This document shows positions 36,104-48,862 of a stretch of 64,000 bases of DNA, piece after piece (positions within the stretch are counted from its first letter, which is position 1; each line of letters begins with the position of its first letter). Position numbers and translations under genes: made by a program. The stretch spans positions 22,430,507 through 22,494,506 of the forward strand of contig CM066922.1 in the NCBI GenBank assembly GCA_033964015.1, in the 5' to 3' direction. The stretch comes from Scolanthus callimorphus (lineage: Eukaryota; Cnidaria; Anthozoa; Actiniaria; Edwardsiidae). The notes under the pieces were generated by a model. It made no database searches. It had not been told where the DNA came from and saw only the letters and a program-made list of their open reading frames with translations.

Positions 36104-39100
36104 TTAAGAGCCGCTGCCTGTAAATATCAAGCATCGTCCGACAGATCAAAAAAATCGACCTCCAGTTTGTTTTATAAAATGAGCCCCCATATGGAACTAT
36201 TTTCGAAAATGGAGTTTAAAATTTTCAGCGAGTTTAATTTTTCGAGAAATCTCGTCAAGTCTGATTTCACCCAATAGGGTTCGTCGCGACACCGAAAATC
36301 GCAAAATTTTGCCTAGATTGGGAAGCCTCGCAAAGCCTGAAAGCGAAAGATATTGAGATTTTGTTTTCGATCTCATAAAAGTGTGTCATCCAGACGGCTG
36401 GAAAACGGAAAGGTTGTTTTTGCTGTTGATTTTCCAAAAAATTACAGGACCCTACATGAGCCCCGTCAAAAGCAAAAATCGTTCTGATTAAATTTGACTA
36501 GAATTCAGGGGCAAGAATCTCAGCTGGTGCGCATCGAATTTTCAATAAAAATGTTTTTACATTATTCCCAATCTTTCATTTCTATCATATAAAAAAATTA
36601 ATCGCGGCCCGCAAATATTTACCTTCTACGAGAGCGAAACGTCGAAGTCACTTTTGCATTTTTCACATGACACGCGATTCAAATTGACTTCAAGCCAGGA
36701 AGGGAATTATTCACATTTATTTGTTTGAATTGTTCTAAAAAGGCATTTATTATTATATAAATAGTCAAAGAAGTCAGGTTAGCTGTCGTAGCTTTAGATT
36801 TAGTAAATATACAGATTTAGAAATTTCCAATCTGTGAACATAATTAGCATAAAGCGAGACAGTACTTGCGTGAGAAGTTGATTCACTACGAATTTACACA
36901 TCTTTTCTTAGAGGAGGAATTTTCCCACATGTACACTAGTTGCTCCTGAAAGGAATCGCTCCTTTTATTTTACCAACTGGAAGATAGATAACTTTTGTAT
37001 TTTAAGGCTTCGAAGTGCAAAACTCCTCGTGGTTTTGCTGTTTCAATTGTTTTCCCAGCCGATGCTAAATTGAATTACTTTAGCCGAGTTATTTTTAGCG
37101 CGTGGATTGAATATGAATCAAAAGCTCTCATAAATCGGGAAATCAAATAAATGAATTACTAGCAAATGTACTCTTTCATTTGGGTTTATAATTTGAGTCT
37201 TTGGTTTTTCAATTGGCTAATTTTGCATCTTACGAGGTTTTCTGAGATTTAGGCGTTACGCGGTTTTGTAACTCTGGAGAAAGCAACTCGGCGCGTGAAG
37301 GCACAGTTTCCACGCAGAAGATGACTAATTTATATCGCTCCATTTATTTCGTAAAGAGGAAGTTAAGATAGTTTGATAATTTTTGGTTCTGTGGTAACTG
37401 AATATTATCGCATTCCTTTTTCAATCTTGCTGTGTGAGTTGTTTTCCAATACGTAGCGAAATTATTTTTAGCACATAAAAATAAAAAAGAATGAAATGCT
37501 TTCATAAATCGGAAACGGTTTTGACGGCAACTTTAATTAATTCTTATAACTAAAACGTTTATACTTTTGGGTGTTTGGTCTCTACACTTCTGATTTTCTG
37601 TCATACCAATTTTTTATTGCTAGTTCTATAGAATGCTGTCCACAACCTCTTCATTTATTTTTCTCAAGATTTGTCCAATGTCGAGGAGTTTCACAATCAC
37701 TGGATAAACTATACAGGAGCACAGGGAAACAACTTCTTGGATAGCCTGTTCATATGGCGCCTGCAGTGCACAGGAGGAATGGGCGTGGCCAGTCCTAGTT
37801 CCTCACAAACTTTCTTCATTGAGCCCATTTAACTATGGACCAGCTAGCAAATATTGTACTGGTCAAAAAACGATCGGATACATAATAGCGCGGTCACACC
37901 CTTTAAACGTCACAAACAATAACTAAAAAAAAGTGAGCAAAACATGAATAATTCGATAACAACAATAACATAACGATAACAAGGAAAGGCCAATGATAGA
38001 TAATCACGTTATCGCTCATCACGTCTTATACTTGCAAACATAATCATAGACTCGATCCTAGGCGTACATTTGTCTTGATCTTGATGTGGTAGGTGACTTA
38101 CTACCGAACAGGTAGAGCGTTTATTCGGCTCGAGAAAAACACTCGTTTCCAGACAAAAACATTCACGATTAAGTTTGAATTCCTTTACTGAGGTCAGCGA
38201 TGCGTGCAACTCAAATATTTTAATTTGGAAAATTTTCAACTTAAAACACAAGAAAAAGCATCTGCTCGTGTTTTCTACTAATTTTATGAGGTAAGAAATA
38301 CAAATCAGTGTGTTATTTCCCAAATTTGAACGATTTTCTGTGGCAGCGACTGAACGCATGATTGATTTCGTGCAAAGGAATGCAATCAGACTCGCCAACG
38401 TTTTTGTCTGGAGACGAGCGCTTTTTGTCGAGCTCGATAAACGCTCTACCTGTTTCGGTAGTAATGCAGCAGCTAGCAACCTGCTCCAACAAAATGAAGC
38501 CTTGGTTCGCTCTTCACGTCACTATCGTTCCCGACGATTTTTAAGAACTTCAGGTATCCTGTGATGTCTGTTGTACATTCGCGCATAGAGACGCAGGGGG
38601 GGGGGGGGGGGGGGGGGGTGGGGATGGGATTTAGGCGTTACGCGGTTAGAAATTTGGACAAATCAACACTCAAATCGTTTGATTTTGAGTGCGCGTTTTT
38701 TAACTCCCTCAACAGTCAACTCAACTGAACTGTGAAATCTAAATCTATTTAAAATGCAACAATCGCCAAGCGAACGTTTCCCACGTGACCAGATGTTGTT
38801 TGGCAGTCCAAAGTGACCGTGAGTTCAGTTTTACGCGCGCTATGGCCTCTTTTAAACTTGTTGGCGGTCCGGGAAAACCCCTATTTTTGGGCAGTGCTCG
38901 TCATACTTTTTAAGGTTTACAATCAGGCCTCCGGTACCTTTTACGGGTAAAATCGCCATTTTAGGTACCTTTTAGGGGTAAATCGAAAGTTCCCGACGAG
39001 CACCCCCGCCCCAAAAATAGGGGAATTCCCCGGACCGTCAACAAGTTTAAAAGACGCACAAGAGGCCATAGCGCGCCTAAACCTGAACTCACAGTCACCT

Positions 39101-40953
39101 GGACTGCGAAACATCTGGTCACGTGATCTTAAAGTCGTGGGAAACGTTCGCTTGGCGCATTTTAAAGAGATTTAGATTTCACAGTTCAGTTGAGTTGATT
39201 GCAGAGGGAGTTACAGCTGTTTTGAGTATTCTGCGAACTCTTACGACTTCCAAATGGCGTTCTGGCTTCCGTCAATCAAACTCTCGGGTCTAATTTGAGT
39301 CTTAGCCGACCGTACGTTGGGCCATTTGTTTTGAAAAAGATAGTAAAAGATGCTGTGTGTTTGGGGCATTTTACTAGGATGGCGAATAACTGAATGCTAT
39401 GTATTCCAAAGAGTTTCAAAGTTTGATTGACGGAAACCAGAAAGCGGTTTGACGGTGGAAATCGATCTCGAGAGTTCGCAGAATACTCAAACAGCTGTAA
39501 CAACGCAAACTCAAAATCAAACGATTTGATTTGTCCAAATTCTAACCGCGTACCGCCTAAATCTCAGAAAACTTCGTAAGATACAAAATTAGCAAATTAA
39601 AATTATAAACCCAATAAAAGAGTACATTTGCTAGTAATTCATTTCTTTTATTTCCAATTTATGAAAGCTTTTAATCATATTCATTCCCATGCGCTAAAAA
39701 TAAATCGGCTAAAGTAATTCAATTAGCATCGGCTGGGAAAACAATTGAAACAGCAAAACCAAGTTTTGTACTTCGAAGCCTAAAATACAAAAGTTATCTT
39801 ATCTTCCAGTTGGTAAAATAAAGGAGCGATTCCTTTCAGGAGCAACTAGTGTACATGTTGGGAAAATTCCTCCTCTAAGAAAAGATGTGTAAATTCGTAG
39901 TGAATCAACTTCTCACGCAAGTACTGTCTCGCTTTATGCTAATTATGTTCACAGATTGAAATTCTAAATCTGTATATTTACTAAATCTAAAGCTACGACA
40001 GCTAACCTGACTTCTATGACTATTTATATAATAATAAATGCCTTTTTAGAACAATTCAAACAAGTAAATGTGAATATTTCCCTTCCTGGCATGCATATGA
40101 AGAAAATTCCCTTAAAAATTGTCGACTTTCTTCAACTTCCTTATAAGGAAGTATCTGCATACCATATTTGGAATCCCAGTAAGTTTTTCAGTATATTTTT
40201 GACGTAGAATACTTCAAATTCAACCGGAACTGAAATACACTTGAGAAAATATGTTATGTGCATTTTCCGCTGTGTTTTTCACGGTCAAGAACCTGGAAAC
40301 AAGGTAGACAAGACACCACAGGAAGCCCGCTCTATCTCTAGAAGGACGACAATGTTTTCTTGATATGAATCAATTTGAATCGCGTGTCATGTGAAAAATG
40401 CAAAAGTGACTTCGACGTTTCGCTCTCGTAGAAGGTAAATATTTGCGGGCCGCGATTAATGTTTTTATATGATAGAAATGAAAGGTTGGGAATAATGTAA
40501 AAACATTTTTATTGAAAATTCGATGCGCACCAGCTGAGATTCTTGCCCCTGAATTCTAGTCAAATTTAAGCAGAACGATTTTTGCTTTTGACGGGGCTCA
40601 TGTAGGGTCATGCAAATTTTTTGGAAAAGCAAAAGCAAAAATAATCTTAGCGTTTTCCAGCCGTCTAGATGACACACTTTTATGAGATCGAAAACAAAAT
40701 CTCAATATCTTTCGCTTTCAGGCTTTGCGAGGCTTCCCAATCTAGGCAAAATTTTGCGATTTTCGGTGTCGCGACGAGCCCTATTTGGGTGAAATCAGAC
40801 TTGACGAGATTTCTCGAAAAATTAAACTCGCTGAAAATTTAAACTCCATTTTCGAAAATAGTTCCATATGGGAGCTCATTTATAAAATAAACTGGAGGTC
40901 GATTTTTTTGATCTGTCGGACGATGCTTGATATTTACAGGCAGCGGCTCTTAA
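36104..40953. mobile_element. 4.85-kb TTAA-flanked foldback element
   Basis: TTAA at 36104-36107 and 40950-40953 flanks GAGCCGCTGCCTG / CAGGCAGCGGCTC. The left arm, 36108 to about 37275, is the diverged reverse complement of the right arm, about 39545 to 40949, over more than 1.1 kb. An inner palindrome spans about 38634-39555 with its own nested inverted repeat (about 38720-38915 versus 38985-39195). Another pair is 38090-38180 / 38375-38465. A run of G lies at 38597-38618. No transposase is visible, so mobilisation would need a partner in trans. Confidence 0.85.
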
Positions 40954-42861
40954 GGCACGGGTCTAACAGCAAAAATGCTGAAAAATAGTATAAAAAATCT
41001 GCAAGGAAGAGAACATATCTAGCACAAACAGTTATTCGTTAAGGTTGTTCCTCAAGTTGGGACAGTTCTTTTGAAATATTTTGTAACCATGGCAACCGAT
41101 TGCGTTACCTGGCAGAGCGTGACAAAGGCCTTATTTTCTTTGAAGCCACGGGAGGCATGGTAAATCAGTTTGGTCCTTTTTCAAAATTGGTTTATAATGT
41201 TGACTATCAGGTGTAAAATACAATTCAAATGAGGATGGCTGTCCAAGCCATTCTGATTTTGAGATAACGAGAAGTATCAAATTACATACCAGTAAAAACC
41301 ATGATTGTAAATAACATTTCCAGCCATCCTCATTTGATTTATTTGTGTACCACTATGCTCTTCTAATATCACCAAAAGAATATGAAATATTATTCGTCTT
41401 CCTACCCTCCCGAAGAGGTTTATACAAAAATCTATTTTAAGGTCAAAGGTTACGAGATTTGTTGCTATGGAGACCAATTGTCGTGAAGGTGGTTCAGAAT
41501 ACTCAATGCAATTTACATTCAACAACATCCATAAGCATATATAAAAACATCAAGAGAAAGACCACCCCCCTTGGTTTTGCGTCCGCCATATTGGATTTGC
41601 TTTGGACCCATGCCTTAAGTACCCTGAGCAGCCTCCCAGGGTCTTGTGCTCGACCAACCGCCATCTTGAAAATTACCCACAAGACCCTTGGGACGAGGTT
41701 GGGTTGAGCGGGCTAGTGTGTGGGCATTTTAGCGTGGTTACCAAGCCAAAATCAATGGTGGACAGATCGAGAACTCGAGTCTCTGTGATTCCTGCAAGTT
41801 TTCATTCAAAATTTCACAGTTTTCTTGCTACATTTGCCGAAATTCTTATCTAAAGAGGATCTTCTGTCACTTCCTTAATGTAAAGGTAATTAAATGATTC
41901 CAAAAATGGTTTTGGCCGTGAGGTGTTGAAGAACGACAATTTTTGGTTGGAGATTGTTTGATATGAAAAAAAAAATTAAATTCAGAATAAGGGACCAGTC
42001 ATTATTAAACGTCTCTCTCCAAAAAAATGAAATGTTCATCAACCTTTTCTCTGCGCCATAGAAGAAGAATGCGATCCAAAACGTCGGGGGTTCCTTTCAT
42101 CATGATTCGTTCTACTCGGAAGCAGCAGTGACGTAGCTTGTAAGGGGGGGGGGGGGGGGGGGGGTCATTTTTGCTGATGAAGTGCAACGTATGAGGAAAC
42201 ATTCTATACCAATCCTTCTCTGTTGTCCGTGGCTCTCTCACGAGGATCGTGGTTGGGTCACAAAAGAAAATAACCATTATAAATGACAAAAGGTCTTTAG
42301 CGAACCACTCCCAAAAAAATCGGTTCGTTGGGAGAGGGGGGTTCATTTGCACCCGATGAACCCCCCAGGATCTGCGCCTGAGAGGGGGAATCACCTCATT
42401 TTGACCGTGTATTGCCCAAAACCTTACGTTGTCCTTAATAGAGTAAGTGCGACCCGTTGCAAAACTACTAAATTTATCGGTGTCTAAAAGAAAATTATTG
42501 CATAGGTCACACCTCTTATGTCAATGCGAACAACGCCCCCCCCCCCCCCCCCCCCCCCCTTCTCTTGGTTGTCTGGGCGTGACCGAAATTTAGAGGGTGC
42601 TATGAGCTCTTTTAGATTTTTGGTTCGTCTAAAAGAAGGCATGAGAGACTTAGCCGGAAAAGCCGCCTGAAGTAACTGAGAATTATATACGAGATGGCTG
42701 TGCTTATTAATTACCTTGGCGATATCTGGCAATCTAGGATTGTAATCTAGTACGAGAGGTATAATTTTCTTAGCTTCTCTCTAGGGGTTGGTCTGAGTAC
42801 AGGGATGATGTAGTTGAAGTTTGGACACACGGGTTGGAAGAACGTAAGCTGCAATTCAACT
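40954..42861. other. Repeat-rich intergenic stretch
   Basis: No gene is recognised. It holds an inverted pair around 41215-41240/41315-41345 (CAAATGAGGATGGCTG with CAGCCATCCTCATTTG), the CCCAGGGTCTTGTG repeat near 41637, a poly-G run at about 42145-42164 and a poly-C run at about 42537-42559. Confidence 0.5.
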
Positions 42862-43188
42862 AATGTTATATATTTAGTATCGTGCAATCTTTGAAGACTC
42901 CAATATATTGGATCTAAGAACGAATTTAAAGTCCGCTTTCGTAACCACAAATCGCATATGCGCGCCAACAGAAAGACCTGCGAAGTTTCAAAACACTTTA
43001 ATAGCTCGCCGCACGCACTTAAGGATTTCGACTTCATAGTCATAGAACAAATTAGAGCCCGTGAGAATTTAGAAACAATACTTTTGAATCGCGAAGCTTA
43101 TTGGACCTCGCAACTTAGATGTCTCCAGCCACACGGTCTAAACAAGCGTTGTGAATATAGGTCATTAAATAGAATAAAGTTTACATAG
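42862..43188 (+). pseudogene. GIY-YIG endonuclease fragment of a Penelope-like retroelement
   Basis: In one frame the sequence reads VIYLVSCN, then a TGA stop at 42892, then LQYIGSKNEFKVRFRNHKSH, and later VSKHFNSSPHALKDF...VIEQI...LLNREAYW...LQPHGLN before the stop at 43186. This is the order of a GIY-YIG nuclease domain as found at the C-terminus of Penelope-like element proteins: GIY (here VIY), YIG, R, H, then HF..H..DF, E and GLN. The reverse transcriptase is missing, so this is a 5'-truncated and inactivated copy. Confidence 0.75.
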
Positions 43189-45424
43189 TAGAATGCTTGC
43201 AATGAATAGTGTTAAGGTTTTTAAATCTCCTATGTTTCCTTAAATACATTTTTAACACAATCAGCTTTGTATTTTTAACCCTATTGTTTTTAACCCTATT
43301 TATTACTTGTAATTCCGTTAGTTATTCAGTTTGGACACTAGTTTTTAAAATTTTTACTGATGAAGGCCGAAGGCCGAAACGTTTAAATAAATTTTTATGG
43401 AACTTTAGAAGTTGCTGGTTTGGCTCATTCTTCAATTCTCCTCTTCATTATCAAGCCGACCAACTGTGAATCCTTTTGCGGATCCTTCTACTGGTAGGGA
43501 TTGTTCTGGCTCCACAATTCACCATATTCTACAGTATATATATATATATACTTTTTTTTTTCTTTGGCGCAACTGGAGAGCCGGCTAGCAGGGCTTTGCC
43601 AGCAGCCTGCCTACAAGCGCGTGACGTCAAGTGTGCAATAATTTACAACTTATAGCCAATCTTTGAAGCCATCGAACATTAAGTATTCGCCAGTGGCGCT
43701 TGACCAATAAGAAGCAGGAAAACATGTTGAATAAATAATAATACTATTATATAAATCAGTCAAACTTATTCAAACCAAAACCCCATTCACACCAAAACCA
43801 TGCTTGGTTAAACAAGGTTTTTCTTCGCCTCACAACTCGTGAAGCTTCTTGCTGCGATAAAACTCCTTACTAACTAAATGATCACTTAGTAACATGTAAA
43901 GTACAGTCTATTCAGTTTTGTCCTTGGAGCAGTCTCCTCTTGGGAGATAAGGATTTCAACCAGTTGAATTAAACTACCTTTAAACTATTAAGCGCCAGTG
44001 TGAATGGGGTACTAGTCAAACAAATACAAGGAGGCCAATGATCCTGAGTTCGCTCAATGATCCTGGGGAGCCTATACCCCATCGATCGAGATATGCAAAG
44101 CAATTGATATAGCCTAGCGTTACGTGAACCCTGCGCACCTATATCAACAAACATATGCCTCAATTCAACTTACATTTACAGGTAAATACCCCAAAAAGAT
44201 TATAATATCAAATATTGTTCAACTGCATGGAAGAGCCAGTCTTCTGAGAAAACAAGCTCATTTCACGCCCCCAACACGCCCCCTTGTTAACCAATCAAAT
44301 ACTTTATATACACACCGTCGCCAGAGTTACCTGTGTTCGATTAAAAAATTCATCTACTCTTTGCCATACATATTGACGATGTTGTGTTGATATTGAACCT
44401 GCGGCTGGACTGTTTCGAGTAAGAAAAGAAATCGACGTTCTGTTGCTGAAGGCAGAAAAGCAAGGTACGATTGACACGATTAGTTTTTTCATTAGTTTAA
44501 TGTTAGTCAATTTTGTTTCAAAAGACATCTCCTTACACCGGCTTCCCAGAGGCTACTGATTAGTATAATTACGGTGGAAATACTGAGAAAGCGGATAGGA
44601 AAATCCACGAGTAAAGTACGATTATTTATTTGTTACATAATATCGACCAGTCTTTATTCCTAAGCGTATCATGCAGTGTAACAAGGTCTCAAATTTCATA
44701 ACTACAAAGACAATATTTTCGTGATCTAATGCATTTTGCTTTACCAAAAGAAAATATGATTATTTTCTCTTGATTGTACATTCAGTGTTATCAGGCCGTT
44801 TAGCTAAGAAAAAGACCCGCCACCTTCTGTCTTGGAGCCAGTTTAATGTTACATGACCCCCCTGGCGCTTATTTGAAATGAGAGAGTTCATAGTTGACAC
44901 TCCCGTGGCTGCAGACAACGGAGCCCCTTTGGTAAAATTTGCCTAAGTATACATGTAAATTAAAAAATAAATAATAATTTTTTTTAAATGTTAGCGTTGT
45001 TTTAGCTGAAGAAGACTGAAAAGCCGAAACGGCCTAGCCTGCGAGTCCTAGATTAAATATTTTTTTAAATATTTAATCTAGGACTCGCAGTCCTAGATAT
45101 TTAATCTAGGACTTATTTTTGATTTAATTTATTTCAAAATAAATTAATATGAATTAAAATATGCAGTAAAAAAAAGGCAAAATAATTAAAACAGTATGCC
45201 TAAAACACTTTCTCTTGAAATGAGATTGTCTCACTCGATATTCGTGATATAATTTTTTATATAAACTGTTTGCTAACACATAACAACAACACATAACACG
45301 ACGTTTCGACATCGCCATGGCGAGTCAAGTGAAATACACTACGGGCTTGCGACAACCCTCGCAGAGCAAGTGCGGATAATTTTAAGGTCCGCTCATCCGC
45401 TCTCATGCACTTTGAACAATATAC
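43189..45424. other. Non-coding stretch between the GIY-YIG fragment and the palindrome cluster
   Basis: It holds a (TA)n tract at about 43535-43550, a fragment of the GAGAGCCGGCTAGCAGG MITE end, and at 45043-45118 AT-rich inverted copies of TTAATCTAGGACT. No gene is recognised. Confidence 0.5.
43357..43380 (+). ncRNA. Hammerhead-ribozyme-like core
   Basis: CTGATGA, a 4-bp GGCC/GGCC stem with a GAA loop, and GAAAC follow each other exactly as the conserved hammerhead core and stem II do. The motif lies about 170 bp downstream of the GIY-YIG fragment; Penelope-like elements are known to carry hammerheads. I could not find a matching stem III/cleavage strand nearby, so activity is doubtful. 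A degraded similar motif (CTGAAGA...GCCGAAACGG) is at 45006-45032. Confidence 0.55.
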
Positions 45425-45755
45425 ACTTAATGACTGCGTCCGAGGGAAACAGCGAGTTTTGTTTTCCCGAGAATCTCGATGTTTCCCGAGACGAAGTCGA
45501 GGGAAACATCGAGATTCGACGGAAAACAAAACTCGCTGTTTCCCGAGGTGCAGTCATTAAGTGTTTTGATATAGCAAAAAGAAAATACAGTAAAAATAGC
45601 CGCCGAAATTTCTCGCTCTAGCGATGTCGCCCGCGCGGGCAACAATTTTTTAATTGAAGCCCGCGCGGGCTACATTGAATTTGTAGCCCGCCATGTGACC
45701 ATGATAGAACCAATCAGAGCGCGCGCTTTGATCGAATAAACACAAGCTATATAAT
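45425..45755. mobile_element. Palindromic element copy 1 (ACTTAATGACTG...CAGTCATTAAGT)
   Basis: A hairpin of about 140 bp (CGAGGGAAACAGCGAGTTTT mirrored after a GACGAAGTC centre) is followed by a conserved tail with TTTTCCCGCTC/CACGTGACC-type motifs, ending at GCTATATAA. Copies 2 and 3 are at 46040 and 47225. Confidence 0.8.
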
Positions 45756-45756
45756 A

Positions 45757-46040
45757 TTAGTCAAATCACACTAGTGGTCTATTGTCAATGCTGCGTTCTG
45801 ATTGGTTGAGCTACTACTAGGCTATAAGTTATAGCCTACTAGTAGCGAAAAGTGTCGGATTTGAAAGCTAGAAAATGGCAAATGACCACACCAAAAAACG
45901 TTTTTGGCAATACAAATTGACCTACTAGTGTTATTTGACTAAAACAATTATTCCTCTCGCTCCTCATGGTCTCTGAGCATTCGGCATTCGGCCTAATGGG
46001 CTATTGACTCAGAGGCCATTTGGGCTCGAGGAATAATTGT
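45757..46040. mobile_element. Dispersed repeat (AATCACACTAGTGG ... GAGGAATAATTGTTAA)
   Basis: This is an inverse-orientation relative of the ABCB7 intron 10 repeat at 24000-24502. It contains GTTCTGATTGGTTGAG, GTGTCGGATTTGAAAGC and GACTCAGAGGCCATTT. Confidence 0.7.
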
Positions 46041-46385
46041 TAAATATACACTTATAATGACTGCTCCCGAGGGAAATATCAGTTTTGTTTCCCGAGAACC
46101 TCGATGTTTCCCGAGACGAAGTCGAGGGACTACATCGACATTCGAGGGAAACAAAACTGTGTTTCCCGAGGGAGTAGTCATTAAATGTTTTGTTATATAG
46201 CAGAAAATATACTGCTATTTTTTCCCGCTCTCAAACGCGACGCGCGAAAGCAATATTGCCCAACCAGTCAATAATTTTTCCAATATTGACTGATCGGGGA
46301 ATATTTGATTTATACTTCACCACGTGACCTTGATTTAGCCAATAAAAGAGCGCGCGCTCAGTTGGAGTGAGCACTCGCTATAGAC
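46041..46385. mobile_element. Palindromic element copy 2
   Basis: The hairpin arms are CCTCGATGTTTCCCGAGACG and its complement. The tail, with GCAATATTG, CAGTCAATAAT, CTTCACCACGTGACCTTGAT and GAGTGAGCACTCGCTATA, is nearly identical to 47580-47745. Confidence 0.8.
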
Positions 46386-46511
46386 TGCGGATTTCAGATG
46401 ACTGTCATGACTAATTTGCAATTACTTTGTAATTACTCCCATACGTTTTGTTCAGAATTGGTGTAATTACTTTGCGATTGGTTTCACGACAGTCATGTGA
46501 AAACCACTCTA

Positions 46512-47225
46512 CAGTCGAAGCTCTCTGTGCGACCGCTCTCGTAAGCGACCAGCTCCCATAACGACCATTTTCCCGAAACCCCGTTTGAAATGTCACATAA
46601 ACTATGTTATTTCAAGCTCTCGTAAGCGACCGCCTTATCGATGCGACCAGCTCCGTTAGCGACCACAATTTCAAATCACCAACAGAGATTTTCTATTGTT
46701 TTTAAGCTCTTGTAAGCGACCACAGTACTTTTTGTCTTTAAAACATCAGTCATCACCTCATAAATATCAAACTGATACAAGCTGCACCGGTGAAATGCTA
46801 TTTTCTATGTACATATTAGCGGTTATCTATTCTTAATTAAAGTTGGGGAATAATCAAACTATTTTAAGCAGAGAGAGCCTCGAGTCATTTCTGAAGGTCG
46901 TGGGTTCGAATCCCTCTCGGGGTCAGAGATTTGTTCTCTCTCTCCGCTTACTAGGGCTAACGCTCAGAAGCACACATGGGACCATTTCATTAGCACGTTA
47001 GCTTTCACACAAGGTTATTCCTTATCTCCACTCTATTTTAAGCATTAGTATCACATGATATTTTATAGATTTATTGTACTAAGCTCTCGTAAGCGACCAA
47101 CACCTATTGTTCAAGTGGGAAGCCGCTTTGTGGTCGCTTACGAGAGCCGTTCTCGTAAGCGACCAGCTCCGTTAACGACCGCAATTTTCAGTTCCCGAGG
47201 TGGTCGCTTACGAGAGCTTCGACTG
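46512..47225. mobile_element. pogo/Tigger-like MITE with TA target duplication
   Basis: Ends CAGTCGAAGCTCTC and GAGAGCTTCGACTG are inverted and flanked by TA on both sides. Subterminal GTAAGCGACCA repeats occur on both strands. CAG ends with GAA.CTCT and TA duplications are typical of the pogo/Tigger group. It has no transposase and holds a SINE in its middle. Confidence 0.75.
46893..47045 (+). mobile_element. tRNA-derived SINE
   Basis: GGTTCGAATCC at 46903-46913 is a perfect tRNA B box. The downstream body (CTCTCGGGGTCAGAGATTT, GGGCTAACGCTCA, CATTTCATTAGCAC, CACACAAGGTTATTCC) recurs at 21563-21692 and 60207-60366, which shows dispersion. The A box is not clear. Confidence 0.7.
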
Positions 47226-47227
47226 TA

Positions 47228-47750
47228 TAACAATATACACTTAATGACTGCTCCGAGGGAAACATCAGTTTTGTTTCCCGAGAATCTCGATGTTTCCCGA
47301 GACGAAGTCGAGGGAAACATCGAGATTCGAGGGAAACAAAACTGGTGTTTCCCGAGGGAGTAGTCATTAAGTGTTTTGTTATATAGCAGAAAATATACTG
47401 CAATTATTAAGTCAAAACAAATGTATTTCAAGAATGAAAGAGAAGTTACAAAGTTTGCGCGCGACTGCATCATGTAAAGGGAAAGCACTCATAAACAAAC
47501 AACACAATTTTCTTGCATTAGCAAAAAACTTATCAAAATTAGCAAAGGTTTTTAAAAATACTCGCGTGTTTACAATAAACTTTCTCTTTTTTCCGCTCTC
47601 AAACGCGACGAGCGAAAGCAATATTCCCCGACCAGTCAATAATTTTCGAAATATTGACTGATCGGGGAATATTGATTTGTACTTCACCACGTGACCTTGA
47701 TTTAGCCAATAAGAGGGCGCGCTCGGTTGGAGTGAGCACTCGCTATATAA
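47228..47750. mobile_element. Palindromic element copy 3, with about 170 bp inserted
   Basis: The hairpin (about 47250-47360) matches copies 1 and 2. The conserved tail resumes at about 47580 after an unrelated AT-rich insert (about 47405-47575). Confidence 0.75.
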
Positions 47751-48429
47751 CAATTTGAGTTGTTGACCGTTTGATCGCGCGGATGAGAGTTTTCAGTCAG
47801 CAGCTGCCGCCAAAAGAAGTATCCTTTCAGTTCTTTAGAGAAGAGGTCAAAACACTTGTACTCGAATGGTACCCAATTTTTTCAGGGGGGGGGGGGGGGG
47901 GGGGGGTACCGGCATCTACCCCCTTAGGTACCCAATACCCCTTTTTAGACCTCATTTTCTCAGAGCATGATCTAGGGGTACCTGTATTGCACATATGGAC
48001 TCCTCTCGCTGCGAGGAAAACGTTGGAGCATTCACCTTAATATCTATTTTATAAGGAGACACTTGCTCCTAAAATTCAGCTCTGAGAGGTAGGTGGCTCC
48101 GGCACTTACCCCGCCCCCCAAATTGGATACGAAAAAAGTACGGATGTTTTGACCTATTCCCTTATTTTTGTTATTTAAAATTTCCTCAGAATTTTTTTAC
48201 CGTAATTCACTTTCCTGCCTTGCCAGCTGAGCTCTTAGCATCAACGCGCTAAAGGCCATGTGCTCAACCTCAAATACCTGTCATAAATTCCACAGTGCAT
48301 TGAATTGCGGTTTTCTGTTCACATAGAAATACATAGCACGCTAACAAAACGCGTCATATTACCCGAATATAAACACCTTTTGAATTCCTTTTGTACTTTT
48401 GATTGATGTCTCTATGGTATCTGAAAGAC

Positions 48430-48862
48430 GCGAGGCTGTGATTGGTGCAACAATTCTCGTCTCTGATTGGACAGGCGATTTTGGCGCCGACTTCTATTGT
48501 TCTTTCGAATTTTCGTGCAGCAGTCTTCGAAACAACCAACAAGAGTGGACGTGTGCTCTGCTGCTCACGAGCTTTTCACATTTTCCATAAGTTTTCTACA
48601 TATTTTCACATTCTTGACACCCTAGGCATTCATTCTTCATCCTGTTAAGTTTTTGTGTGAAATTTCGCTGATTTTAGCACGATTTCAGGTGAGTTTCCCT
48701 CGTGGTAAATTGGCGCCAAAACGAGCAAAGAACTGAATACAAGGCATCATTTCGAGTCGATTTAGTAGGTTTTCCTCGATTGATTTTGTGATATTTTTCA
48801 TTTATTCCACAGAAACGACACCTCTGCTGCGGCTGTGAAAGTTCTCTCGGTATAAATACGCC
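48430..48862 (+). promoter_or_regulatory. Promoter and 5' leader of the SLC28 gene
   Basis: Two inverted CCAAT boxes (GATTGG at about 48440 and 48467) and a TTTGGCGCC motif (about 48480) precede a likely 5' non-coding exon that ends at CAG|GTGAGT (48688). An acceptor TTCCACAG (ending 48812) opens the exon with the ATG at 48863. The transcription start is not placed. Confidence 0.5.

Noticed and set aside
38009..38479. 156-aa minus-strand ORF in the foldback element
   Set aside because: It spans an inverted repeat pair and repeats the same residues at both ends, so it is produced by the palindrome and not a transposase.
42747..43043. 98-aa minus-strand ORF
   Set aside because: It is a shadow of the GIY-YIG fragment, which has the recognisable motifs on the plus strand.
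46903..46913. tRNA gene suggested by a perfect B box
   Set aside because: No matching A box or cloverleaf is visible and the body is repeated elsewhere, so a SINE fits better.
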